Of a stretch of 64,000 nt of DNA, positions 43,148 to 52,053 are shown piece after piece (the stretch's first letter is position 1; the number at the start of each line of letters is the position of its first letter). The notes below the pieces were generated by a model that did not search any database, was not told where the DNA came from, and saw nothing but the letters and a program-made list of their open reading frames with translations. The translations under genes were made by a program, and so were the position numbers. The DNA lies in NCBI GenBank assembly GCA_964584305.1, contig CAZOZL010000004.1:62001-126000 (forward strand). The letters are read 5' to 3'. This DNA comes from SB11 sp964584305 (GTDB taxonomy: Bacteria; Bacteroidota; Bacteroidia; UBA8524).

Positions 43148-46100
43148 GTGTTGAGATTAATAATTACATACCTGTTTTGTGTGTGTTTTGCCATTTTGCA
43201 AAACCCTTTACAAGCACAGTTTTTCAATTATCAGAAATACGATATTGAGAATAGTGCCGCCGAGGGTGATATTGAGCAAATACAGCAAGACCATTTAGGT
43301 GCTATGTGGTGGGTAAACGATGAGTATTTTACCCGATACAATGGTATTAATTACAAAACCATAAACTACGGCGATTTTTCTGTAAACTACCAAAGGGTAC
43401 TCCCCTTTATTGATAGCCATGGCGATTTATGGCTATGTGCAATACAAAACAAAAAAATAGAAATATTAAACTATGCCCACGGCAAGTGGGAGAAGCAAAG
43501 CACATTTGTTTTAAACGAGGGGGAAACTATAAAAAATTTTTATGCTACCAAGCTAAGTGGCAATGTGTGGATAGTTTTAGCTACGCAAAAAAGAATGGTG
43601 GCTTGGGAAAATAATAACTGGGAGGAACTTCCCCTTGATGAGACCACACAAATTTTTTGCCAAGTAGCAGCAGGCAGTACCCTGTACACCCATACGGATA
43701 TGGGCTTGTTTATTACCCGATATGGCAAAGCACCCTATAAAGTAGCAATACCCGATGAGGTTGTTAAAAACATTAAACTGTTATCAATTCACGAAAATAT
43801 GTGGCTAAACGGTAGTGAGCCACAACTGTGGATACTTACCAATAATTTTTTGGGCTCTATCAGAAACAATGCACTTAGCGTGCAAAAACTTTTTGATAAC
43901 AGTCAATACAATTTTATTAAAATAAAAAGTACGGGTACGGGGCAACTGTTTCTGGTAGATAACAAAAACCAATTGTGGTTGCTTGATATAAAAACGAAGC
44001 TATTTACCCAGCTTAAAGGTGTTGGAGAACGGGGAATAATACAAGAAACCGTAAACCAATTGTTTATTGATAGAGAAAGCAACTTATGGATAACCGTTGA
44101 CGATGGTTTGATAAAAGCCGCTCGCCAAAATATTAGCTTTTTGACTAAGAAAAACGGCATGGGCAGTTTGCCCATACAAGCAGTAGCTAAAACGGGTAGT
44201 AAAATTATTTCTGCTGGCTCAAAAGGATTAAATGTATTGCACAACGATGGCAAAATAGAGTATTACCCATATACCAATAAGGTGCTTACAAACACCCGCC
44301 AAACTATTCGCCAGCTAAAAGGCGATACTATGGGTAATGTGTGGATGTTGAGCAATGTAGAAGGTTTATGGCATACCACCAACTATACCCACTGGACAAA
44401 ACTGGGCAAAGGAAATAATATAACTGCTTTTGAAATAACCCCTGATAAAAGAATACTGGTAGTTGCTACTACTGGTTTGTTTGAAGTTACCCCCAGCGGG
44501 CAAAAACTTATTGCACCACTACCAAAAGGGGTAAAACCTAATGCTATTGTGTGGCACAACAATGCTTTGCTACTGCTATCATCAAAAGGGGTGTATAGGC
44601 TTAGTGGTAAACGCTGGGCAACACTGGTGTTGGATGATGGACAAGATTTTTTGATGCCTGTTTATGCGCTCGAACGGGTATATAGCAACCTTGCTATTTT
44701 AGGAACTGAAAAAGGAATTTATTATTTAAAAGAGTTCGACTTAGTAAAATATGCTAACGATACCGTGTGGGGAGAACGCCCATACTACGGTATAGCAATT
44801 GATGGTAATGGTGCTGTTTGGCTAACATCAGACACGGGAGTGGTGGTAATGGATAAAAAGGGTGCGCCAAAAACACTTGCTTATAGAGGAATGCAGTTTA
44901 AAAGAGTATTTAATAGCTCGCTAATAACTGACGAAAAGGGCGATGTATATGTGAGCATGCGTACAGGGCTTATGGTATATCGCGCAAATGAGAAAAAACG
45001 AGGAATTACCAAGCCAATGCTGCGGGTTAGTGCTATTGAGACAAGAGAAGTTTCGCAAACAGATTTTAATACATCATCTATTATTAACTTAAAAAGCGAG
45101 GATAATGATATAACCTTTTACTTTGATGCTAATAGCTTTATAGATGAATCTAAAAACAAGCTACTATATATTCTTGAAGGATATATGAGCGATTGGGAAG
45201 AAATAACCAAAACAAACACCAATTCTATTAGTTTTAAAAATCTACCCTCGGGCAAATATGTATTAAAAATGCAATTGGTAAATGCCAATGGTTTGGCAAG
45301 TGATATTGTATCCAGCCCAGTTATAAATATTCGTAAACCTTTTTACAACCAGTGGTGGTTTTATGCTATTGCCATTGTTGCCTTTTTCGGTATGTCGTTT
45401 GCCATATTTTACCTATACGGACAAAAGAAATTTGAGAAAGATCTTATATCTGAAGTGGATAAACGTAGCCGTGAATTACGCGCATCAGAAGAACGCTTTC
45501 GTACTCTTTGGGAAAACACCTCTGATGCTATTGCACTGTACAATCTTAAAGGCGATATAGTGCTACACAACCAAACTTTTTTGCAGTTGTTGGGCGAAAC
45601 CAATAACAATACAGACTTGGTGGGCAGCAAAATATACGACGTACTAAAAATTAGCGGGGGAGAGAAGACCGAAAAAGAATTTAGGCAAAATCTTGAACTA
45701 CAACAATTAAGCCCAAGGTTTGAACTTGAGGTGAAACAAGGAGACCAAACCATAGTATTAGAATACTCTAATACTTATTTGCAACTGCCTAATGAAAAAT
45801 CGTGGGTGATGCTATCGTTGTTACGTAATATTACACAGCGCAAGCAAACCGAAGAAAATCTTATCAAAGCTAAAAACGAGGCCGAACAAGCATCACGGGT
45901 AAAAAGTGCATTTTTGGCTACTATGAGCCATGAAATTCGTACCCCATTAAATGCTATAATAGGGATGAGCTCGGTAATGCGAGAAACACGCCTATCTGCC
46001 GAACAAGACAACTATGTAAACGCCATAAAAACTAGCGGCGACTCATTACTATCTTTAGTAAATAATATTCTTGACTTTTCTAAGATTGAAGCAGGTATGA

Positions 46101-47410
46101 TGATGATAGAGAAGGTAGATGTGATGCCCGAAGAGTGCGCTACCGAAACCTTAGAAATTTTAGGCAACCTTGCCAATGAAAAAGGGATATACCTGTATTA
46201 TAGAATACACCCCGATGTGCCTGCAAAAATACTTTCTGATAAAACACGCCTACGCCAAGTACTTATAAACTTGGTAGGCAATGCTATTAAATTTACAGAG
46301 AGAGGTTATATAGAAATAGCTATGAAACCAGCAGGCAATAACCAAATAAAAATTAGCGTAACCGATACAGGCATAGGCATTCCAAAAGAAAAAATTAATG
46401 GCTTGTTTAAGGTATTTTCACAGGTAGATGATAGTACCACCCGCAAATATGGGGGAACAGGCTTAGGGCTTGCTATTACTGATAAGTTGGTGAACCTTTT
46501 GGGCGGGCAAATAAAAGTAGCCTCAAAACAAGGCAAAGGCTCTCAGTTTACTTTTACCATCAAAGATTTTTCGCAGGGAAAATATCCTACTCGCAGGGGA
46601 GATACTTTACAAAAGTACCCAGGTGTAAAAATAGTTGTAGTTACCCCTCGCCAAGCTATTGGGCATATATTTAGCTCGCTTAATGATGAGCGTTCAATAG
46701 AAACTATAGTAGTAAATAGCCTTGCTGATGCTATTCCATTAGTAGATAATATAAACTCTATTTTGGTAGATGCAGAGCAATTACGCGAAACTGAAATACC
46801 TAAAGAATTGCAAAACAAGGAACTGTATGTTATTAAACGCAACTTACAGCAGTTGCCTGCAATTATAAGAGATGTACTTTCAATAGATGATAAACGTACT
46901 ATTAATATCCCCATCAGTTCTAAAGATTATCAACAAGTGCTGGATAGAGTGATAAAACTAAAAGAAAATAAGACTGCACCGTTAAAAAAAGTGTCTAATG
47001 CTAAGTTAGGTGATACCCTCTCATTAACCACACTTGTAGTGGATGATAACAAAGTGAATTTGATGATGATGGAGGTGATAATGAAAAACTTAGGCTATAA
47101 AGTAGATTTTGCCAATAACGGTAAAGAGGCGGTGGCTAAGTGTGAAGAAACACAATACGATTTAGTATTTATGGATTTGCAAATGCCCGAAATGGATGGT
47201 ATTGAAGCCACTAAAGTAATTAAAGAACAAAAAAGTGAAGAGGATTTTCCTGCCATTGTAGCCCTCACAGCAAACGCCTTCCCCGAAGATAGGCAAGCCT
47301 GCCTTGATGCAGGAATGATAGATTTTTTAGCAAAGCCAGTAACTATTGATGCTATTAAAACATTTATAACTAAAACCTTTATAAAAGAAGAAGCCGAAAC
47401 AATAGTTTAA
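43148..47410 (+). CDS. Hybrid sensor kinase: propeller/Y_Y_Y sensor, PAS, kinase, pseudo-receiver and receiver
   Basis: A 1420-residue one-piece signalling protein. In order: signal peptide (about 1-24), two seven-bladed-type Reg_prop propeller sections (about 25-640), Y_Y_Y domain (about 650-725), one membrane helix (about 735-757), coiled-coil, PAS (about 775-900), HisKA with His928 in TMSHEIRTPLN, HATPase (about 1030-1145, with DTGIGIP and GGTGLGLAI), a receiver-like region without an Asp (about 1155-1275), and a true receiver with Asp1343 in FMDLQMPEMDG. Unlike Bacteroides HTCS proteins it has no AraC DNA-binding domain, so a separate output is needed. No polysaccharide-utilisation genes adjoin. 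Start is GTG. Confidence 0.9.
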   Translation: MLRLIITYLFCVCFAILQNPLQAQFFNYQKYDIENSAAEGDIEQIQQDHLGAMWWVNDEYFTRYNGINYKTINYGDFSVNYQRVLPFIDSHGDLWLCAIQNKKIEILNYAHGKWEKQSTFVLNEGETIKNFYATKLSGNVWIVLATQKRMVAWENNNWEELPLDETTQIFCQVAAGSTLYTHTDMGLFITRYGKAPYKVAIPDEVVKNIKLLSIHENMWLNGSEPQLWILTNNFLGSIRNNALSVQKLFDNSQYNFIKIKSTGTGQLFLVDNKNQLWLLDIKTKLFTQLKGVGERGIIQETVNQLFIDRESNLWITVDDGLIKAARQNISFLTKKNGMGSLPIQAVAKTGSKIISAGSKGLNVLHNDGKIEYYPYTNKVLTNTRQTIRQLKGDTMGNVWMLSNVEGLWHTTNYTHWTKLGKGNNITAFEITPDKRILVVATTGLFEVTPSGQKLIAPLPKGVKPNAIVWHNNALLLLSSKGVYRLSGKRWATLVLDDGQDFLMPVYALERVYSNLAILGTEKGIYYLKEFDLVKYANDTVWGERPYYGIAIDGNGAVWLTSDTGVVVMDKKGAPKTLAYRGMQFKRVFNSSLITDEKGDVYVSMRTGLMVYRANEKKRGITKPMLRVSAIETREVSQTDFNTSSIINLKSEDNDITFYFDANSFIDESKNKLLYILEGYMSDWEEITKTNTNSISFKNLPSGKYVLKMQLVNANGLASDIVSSPVINIRKPFYNQWWFYAIAIVAFFGMSFAIFYLYGQKKFEKDLISEVDKRSRELRASEERFRTLWENTSDAIALYNLKGDIVLHNQTFLQLLGETNNNTDLVGSKIYDVLKISGGEKTEKEFRQNLELQQLSPRFELEVKQGDQTIVLEYSNTYLQLPNEKSWVMLSLLRNITQRKQTEENLIKAKNEAEQASRVKSAFLATMSHEIRTPLNAIIGMSSVMRETRLSAEQDNYVNAIKTSGDSLLSLVNNILDFSKIEAGMMMIEKVDVMPEECATETLEILGNLANEKGIYLYYRIHPDVPAKILSDKTRLRQVLINLVGNAIKFTERGYIEIAMKPAGNNQIKISVTDTGIGIPKEKINGLFKVFSQVDDSTTRKYGGTGLGLAITDKLVNLLGGQIKVASKQGKGSQFTFTIKDFSQGKYPTRRGDTLQKYPGVKIVVVTPRQAIGHIFSSLNDERSIETIVVNSLADAIPLVDNINSILVDAEQLRETEIPKELQNKELYVIKRNLQQLPAIIRDVLSIDDKRTINIPISSKDYQQVLDRVIKLKENKTAPLKKVSNAKLGDTLSLTTLVVDDNKVNLMMMEVIMKNLGYKVDFANNGKEAVAKCEETQYDLVFMDLQMPEMDGIEATKVIKEQKSEEDFPAIVALTANAFPEDRQACLDAGMIDFLAKPVTIDAIKTFITKTFIKEEAETIV

Positions 47411-48021
47411 AAAACTAAAACCCCTTTCCCTTGCCTAATTATTTCAGGCTCACTACCAGTACAATCTACCACAGTGGATGGCTGATTATCGCCAGCACCC
47501 CCATCAATCATTACATCAATACGTTTTTTATAGTTTTCATAAATCTCTTCAGGGTCGGTAATATAGTCTAATATTTCATCCTCGCTATGTACTGATGCTG
47601 ATACCAACGGATGGTCTAATTGCGCTAAAATAGCTTGGCAAATAGCATTATTGGGCACTCTAATACCCACTGTCTTCTTATTGGCTTTAAAAATTTTAGG
47701 GACATCGCTATTCGCCTTTAAAATAAAAGTAAAAGGACCTGGTAATGCCTTCCGCATCATTTTAAAAGTAGAAGTATTTATAGGCGTAGTAAACCCTGAT
47801 AGGTTGCTTAAATCTTTACAAATAAGCGATAAGTTGGCTTTTTCTGGCTTTTTACCCAGTATGCGGCACACCCTTTCAATAGCGCGAGTATTAAACGCAC
47901 TACACCCCAGTGCATAAACACTATCAGTAGGAAAAATGAGTATTCCCCCCTTATTTATTACCTCTACAACTTGCTCAATAAATCTTTGCTGTGGGCTTTG
48001 CTCGTGTATGGTTAACAGCAT
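47407..48021 (-). CDS. Threonylcarbamoyl-AMP synthase (Sua5/YciO/YrdC family)
   Basis: A 204-residue enzyme that makes threonylcarbamoyl-AMP for the universal t6A37 tRNA modification. GGILIFPTDSVYALGC (near 25), KKPEKANLSLICKDL, LPGPFTFILKA and VGIRVPNN form the Sua5/YrdC fold. It lacks the extra Sua5 C-terminal domain, so TsaC/YciO type is likely. I use the ATG at 48021 (MLLTIHEQSP); the longer frame adds 22 unlikely residues. Its stop overlaps the hybrid kinase stop by 4 nt in convergent orientation. Confidence 0.87.
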   Translation of the reverse strand: MLLTIHEQSPQQRFIEQVVEVINKGGILIFPTDSVYALGCSAFNTRAIERVCRILGKKPEKANLSLICKDLSNLSGFTTPINTSTFKMMRKALPGPFTFILKANSDVPKIFKANKKTVGIRVPNNAICQAILAQLDHPLVSASVHSEDEILDYITDPEEIYENYKKRIDVMIDGGAGDNQPSTVVDCTGSEPEIIRQGKGVLVF

Positions 48022-48264
48022 TTTAGGCAAATAACGGTAATTAAAAAGCCAAAACCCACTATTAAAGGTATAAGCAGTTACCAACATAGTAAAACTGTAA
48101 TATTTGTTTTAAATGGATGATATATAATAAGTTAAGTAATATATTTCCCTATTACTAATGCCTTATTTTATGACACTTACCATCCTTTCTGAAAAATATG
48201 AATAATATTAACACAATTTTAGGCTTCAATTCTTTACTTTCGTTGTATAAAACATCCCTCCTTA

Positions 48265-48639
48265 GTGAAAAAGTTATTGGCTGTTGACGATGAAAAGTCT
48301 ATTTTGATGATTTTGAATCATGTATTTGAAAAGAAATATAAAGTGATTCAGAAAACCAATGCAAAAGAAGCACTGGATTGGATGCAACAGGGTAATATAC
48401 CTGATGTGATAATAGCAGATATGAATATGCCCGAAATAAGTGGATATGAGTTTATCCATCAAATACGTTCGAGCGGATTTTTTAGAGATGTACCATTAGT
48501 AATGCTATCGGGCAATGAAAGCACAACCGATAAAATTAAATGCTTAAAAGCAGGTGCTGACGACTATATGGTGAAACCTTTTAACCCCGAAGAGTTAGAA
48601 GCACGTATTGAAAATATTTTTCGCAGAATAAAAGAATGA
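48265..48639 (+). CDS. Single-domain response regulator
   Basis: A 124-residue CheY-like receiver with no output domain. Acidic pocket Asp8/Asp9, phospho-acceptor Asp52 in IIADMNMPE, Ser82 at the Thr position and Lys104 in VKPFNPEELE are all present, so it should be phosphorylated. The GTG start is used. Its TGA overlaps the ATG of the phosphoglycosyltransferase gene (ATGA), so the two proteins are coupled and probably act together. Confidence 0.9.
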   Translation: MKKLLAVDDEKSILMILNHVFEKKYKVIQKTNAKEALDWMQQGNIPDVIIADMNMPEISGYEFIHQIRSSGFFRDVPLVMLSGNESTTDKIKCLKAGADDYMVKPFNPEELEARIENIFRRIKE

Positions 48640-49829
48640 GCAATACGCAAGAAAAAACTACCCTTGCAAGCATAGCACTTATACACCCTGACTTAGCGTA
48701 TGCCGAAGACATTGTGGCGAGGTTTGCGCATAAGTACGAAATAATTATTTTTAAAAACGGTTTCACTTTTTTTGAGTGGCTAAAACCCAATAAACATTTT
48801 GATATAATACTTACTTATGGAAGTATTAATGGACCTAATACCGCTGGTTTGCAAATGCAACTTGCGGCATCACACTTGTTAGAGCATACATCAATGGTGG
48901 TGGTAGTAGATAAAATTACTCCAGCAATACGTACCGAAGGCATTGCCGCAGGTGTTGCCGAGATTTTTGATGAACAAACCTCCGACAAAGATTTTATTTA
49001 TAGAACAGACTATTTGGTGCTAAACCCGCCATCAAAAATAGCAGATACAAGCCATTTGCCTGCCATACCAGAGTATTCTATGCCATGGAATAAACGCTTG
49101 TTTGATATTTTGTTCTCAGCGGTTGCGCTTCTTATGCTATTGCCCTTATTTGTAATGGTTGCAATAGCTATCCGTATAGAGTCTAAAGGACCAGTGTTTT
49201 ATTACTCACTTAGGGTGGGGACGGGGTTCAATATTTTTAGATTTTATAAGTTTCGCAGTATGTTTACTAATGCTGATGCAAGACTTAAAGATTTAAAACA
49301 CCTTAATCAATACCAAGCAAAAACAGATGTTGTGGAGGAGAAAGCTAAGGTTGATGAGCAGCCAAAAACTAATGTAGATGAAACGAAACCTTTGTTGTAT
49401 GCTGATGATAAAGTAATGACTGAGGATGAATATAAACTATACCGCCAACAACTTGATGGTAGTACATTTATAAAAATTGCTAATGACCCACGAGTAACCA
49501 AAGTGGGTAAAATTATACGCAATACCAGTATTGATGAGTTGCCTCAATTATGGAATGTACTAAAAGGTGATATGAGTATAGTAGGCAACCGCCCGCTACC
49601 TTTATACGAAGCCGAAAAACTAACTACCGATAGGTTTGCACTACGTTTTATGGCACCCGCTGGCATTACTGGCTTGTGGCAAGTAATGAAAAGAGGTAAA
49701 AAAGGCGATATGAGCGAAGAAGAACGCATAGGATTAGATAATGATTATGCCCGTAACTACTCGCTTTGGTTTGATATTAAGCTAATATTTAAAACCATTC
49801 CTGCCTTGTTTCAAAAAGAGAATGTATAG
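48636..49829 (+). CDS. Polyprenyl-phosphate phosphoglycosyltransferase with N-terminal pseudo-receiver domain
   Basis: A 397-residue membrane enzyme that transfers a sugar phosphate to undecaprenyl phosphate, starting a polysaccharide. Residues about 10-135 look like a receiver domain whose phospho-acceptor is lost (HFDIILTYG, with Tyr where Asp is expected) and whose conserved Lys is missing. A membrane re-entrant helix follows (about 153-178), then the catalytic region: RIESKGPVFYYSLRVG, FRFYKFRSM, the DE dyad D300-E301 in SIDELPQLWNVLKGD, VGNRPLP and GITGLWQV. About 50 charged, low-complexity residues (215-270) interrupt the usual domain. It is the partner of the preceding response regulator. 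Confidence 0.88.
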   Translation: MSNTQEKTTLASIALIHPDLAYAEDIVARFAHKYEIIIFKNGFTFFEWLKPNKHFDIILTYGSINGPNTAGLQMQLAASHLLEHTSMVVVVDKITPAIRTEGIAAGVAEIFDEQTSDKDFIYRTDYLVLNPPSKIADTSHLPAIPEYSMPWNKRLFDILFSAVALLMLLPLFVMVAIAIRIESKGPVFYYSLRVGTGFNIFRFYKFRSMFTNADARLKDLKHLNQYQAKTDVVEEKAKVDEQPKTNVDETKPLLYADDKVMTEDEYKLYRQQLDGSTFIKIANDPRVTKVGKIIRNTSIDELPQLWNVLKGDMSIVGNRPLPLYEAEKLTTDRFALRFMAPAGITGLWQVMKRGKKGDMSEEERIGLDNDYARNYSLWFDIKLIFKTIPALFQKENV

Positions 49830-49976
49830 CCTTTCTCTTTTAATTTTTAATGGGAGGTTGAGATAAAAGACTTTAATTTACTTATAAGTTAAAAACCTTT
49901 AGCAGCAGGCACAAATTTACTGCTATACTAAATGAAATTGGAAAGCAAACAATCCCCACTATAATTTACTGTTAAA

Positions 49977-50582
49977 TTAACTTTTTTTTTCCGCCTCCTC
50001 ATTCACGCCACCTAATTCGGTTATTCCACCTGTAACAATAAATTTCATCACATCTGATGGATTAGCATCAATAGGTTTCACTTTCTCTTTAGGGGCGAAA
50101 TACACATTTCCTGAAAAGTTATAACTGTGTGGAAAATATACCGTTACATACCCTTCTAATGCTATAATTGATAAGTTTTTTTGGGTAACAAACCCCATTT
50201 TATATAAGCCATTGTTCATTTCCACTATTACAGGCTCTTTAAACTTGCGTTTATCCCCCATAAAGGCTTCTAAAAACTCTTTTATTGATGAGTATATTAT
50301 CTTTACACCCGGTACTCTTTCAAGCAGGTCATTAATCATATCCAGCAAGGGTTGTACTAACAAACCTGAGCCAAAAAAACCAATTAAAGTAACGCCAACC
50401 AAAATAATAGCAGCCCCTAACCCTGGTACATGGGTTACGCCTAATATGCCATCTATTTTAGTAACTAAAAAATAGACTAACCATGCCGTACCCACTACTG
50501 GCAAAATAAGGAGTAAGCCCCTTAAAAAATATTTTATAATTCGTTGCACTATCAGCCCTACTATGTTTTTTGCCCTACTCAT
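49977..50582 (-). CDS. DUF502 family membrane protein
   Basis: A 201-residue protein with two membrane helices (about 17-36 and 50-75) and a C-terminal cytosolic domain. FLRGLLLILPVVGTAWLVYFLVTKID and ERVPGVKIIYSSIKEFLEAF are the DUF502 hallmarks; the family occurs widely in bacteria and its function is unknown. It is 12 nt downstream of purD on the same strand, so cotranscribed. Confidence 0.87.
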   Translation of the reverse strand: MSRAKNIVGLIVQRIIKYFLRGLLLILPVVGTAWLVYFLVTKIDGILGVTHVPGLGAAIILVGVTLIGFFGSGLLVQPLLDMINDLLERVPGVKIIYSSIKEFLEAFMGDKRKFKEPVIVEMNNGLYKMGFVTQKNLSIIALEGYVTVYFPHSYNFSGNVYFAPKEKVKPIDANPSDVMKFIVTGGITELGGVNEEAEKKS

Positions 50583-50594
50583 TGTTGTTTTTGT

Positions 50595-51896
50595 TTATTG
50601 TACATTGCCATTAATATCTTTGCCAATATCACTGCGATAATACTTCTTTTCAAAATTTATCTTTTCAGCCACCGCTAATGATTTTTTTATTGCCTTGTCA
50701 ATAGTTTCTCCAAAACTGGTAATTGCTAACACCCTTCCTCCGTTTGTTACTATTTCAGCACCTTGCTGCTTAGTACCCGCATGAAAAATAAGGGCTTCGC
50801 TTTGGTTATCTATACCCGTGATTACCTTTCCTTTTTCATAACTTTCAGGGTATCCACCCGATACTAATACAATAGCCGCCGCCGTTTGTGGGTTTATTTT
50901 AGGGGTAATGGTATTTAACCTTCCATTGGCTACGGCATCCATTACCGCTACCAAATCATTCTGTAAACGGGGGAAAACTACTTCTGTTTCAGGGTCGCCC
51001 ATGCGGCAGTTATATTCAATTACATAAGGTTCGCCAGCCACACACATCAATCCAATAAAAATAAACCCTTTATACTCAATTGCTTCTTTTTGTAACCCTT
51101 TAATAGTGGGTTCAATAATTTTTCGTTTTACTTTATCCAAAAACACATTATCAGCAAAAGGTACAGGAGAAACAGCACCCATACCGCCTGTGTTCAAACC
51201 TTTATCGCCTTCTCCTATGCGTTTATAATCTTTTGCTTCTGGCAATACAATATAGTTCTCTCCATCAGATACTACAAAAACAGAAAGTTCAATACCGTTT
51301 AAAAATTCTTCAATCACCACCCGTGCGCTGGCATCACCAAACTTTGCGTTTTCAAGCATTTCTGTCAGTTCTTTTTTAGCATCCGTCAAATTGTCGGGGA
51401 TTACTACGCCTTTTCCCGCCGCTAAACCATCTGCTTTTAAAACATAGGGCGGTTGTAGCGTTTCTAAAAATATAAAGGCTTCTGGCAAAGTATCTTTTGT
51501 AAAAGTTTTATAGGCAGCAGTGGGTATAGCGTACTTTGCCATAAACTGTTTCGAAAAATCTTTACTTCCCTCTAATTGTGCCCCTTGTTTTGATGGACCT
51601 ATAACCTGTATATGTTGTAACGCTGTTTTTTCTTTAAAATAATCTGTAATACCGTTTACCAAAGGGTCTTCGCTACCAGGTATTAGCATGGTTATATTAT
51701 TTTCAATACAAAATTTGCCTATGGCATCAAAATCATTAATTCCTAATTTTACATTAGTTCCATGCTTTGCTGTGCCTGCATTCCCTGGTGCTATATATAG
51801 TTTATCACTACGCTGGCTTTGTGCAATTTTCCACGCAAAAGTATGCTCTCGTCCTCCGCTTCCTAAAAGCAATATGGTATGTTTTATTTCGTTCAT
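50595..51896 (-). CDS. purD: Phosphoribosylamine-glycine ligase
   Basis: A 433-residue ATP-grasp enzyme of the second step of purine synthesis. ILLLGSGGREHTFAWKIAQS near the start, IPGSEDPLVNGI, PPYVLKADGLAAGKGV (ATP-grasp lysine region), FLNGIELSVFVVSDG, LNTGGMGAVSP and the metal-binding region EYNCRMGDPETE are all present. Full-length. A TAGCTTTG -7 box lies 23 nt upstream. Confidence 0.96.
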   Translation of the reverse strand: MNEIKHTILLLGSGGREHTFAWKIAQSQRSDKLYIAPGNAGTAKHGTNVKLGINDFDAIGKFCIENNITMLIPGSEDPLVNGITDYFKEKTALQHIQVIGPSKQGAQLEGSKDFSKQFMAKYAIPTAAYKTFTKDTLPEAFIFLETLQPPYVLKADGLAAGKGVVIPDNLTDAKKELTEMLENAKFGDASARVVIEEFLNGIELSVFVVSDGENYIVLPEAKDYKRIGEGDKGLNTGGMGAVSPVPFADNVFLDKVKRKIIEPTIKGLQKEAIEYKGFIFIGLMCVAGEPYVIEYNCRMGDPETEVVFPRLQNDLVAVMDAVANGRLNTITPKINPQTAAAIVLVSGGYPESYEKGKVITGIDNQSEALIFHAGTKQQGAEIVTNGGRVLAITSFGETIDKAIKKSLAVAEKINFEKKYYRSDIGKDINGNVQ

Positions 51897-51919
51897 TGCC
51901 TATATCTAAATACAAACCG

Positions 51920-51927
51920 CAAAGCTA
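51920..51927 (-). promoter_or_regulatory. -7 box of purD
   Basis: The minus strand reads TAGCTTTG, an exact match to TAnnTTTG, 23 nt before the ATG. Confidence 0.45.
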
Positions 51928-52020
51928 CTTTTTGTTTAGCAAACTTTATAAAGATGAAAAACATACATTGGCATTATAAGTGCAACCGTATAATCCTTTT
52001 CATAGGCAACGGAAATATGT

Positions 52021-52028
52021 TATTTTTG
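52021..52028 (+). promoter_or_regulatory. -7 box of secA
   Basis: TATTTTTG matches the consensus exactly and gives a leader of about 20 nt before ATG 52054. Confidence 0.45.
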
Positions 52029-52053
52029 CCCACTTTCTACAAGAGATTAAAAC

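Noticed and set aside
43131..43155. ATGATG just upstream of the hybrid kinase as an alternative start
   Set aside because: It is out of frame and meets a stop after seven codons; the GTG at 43148 is in frame.
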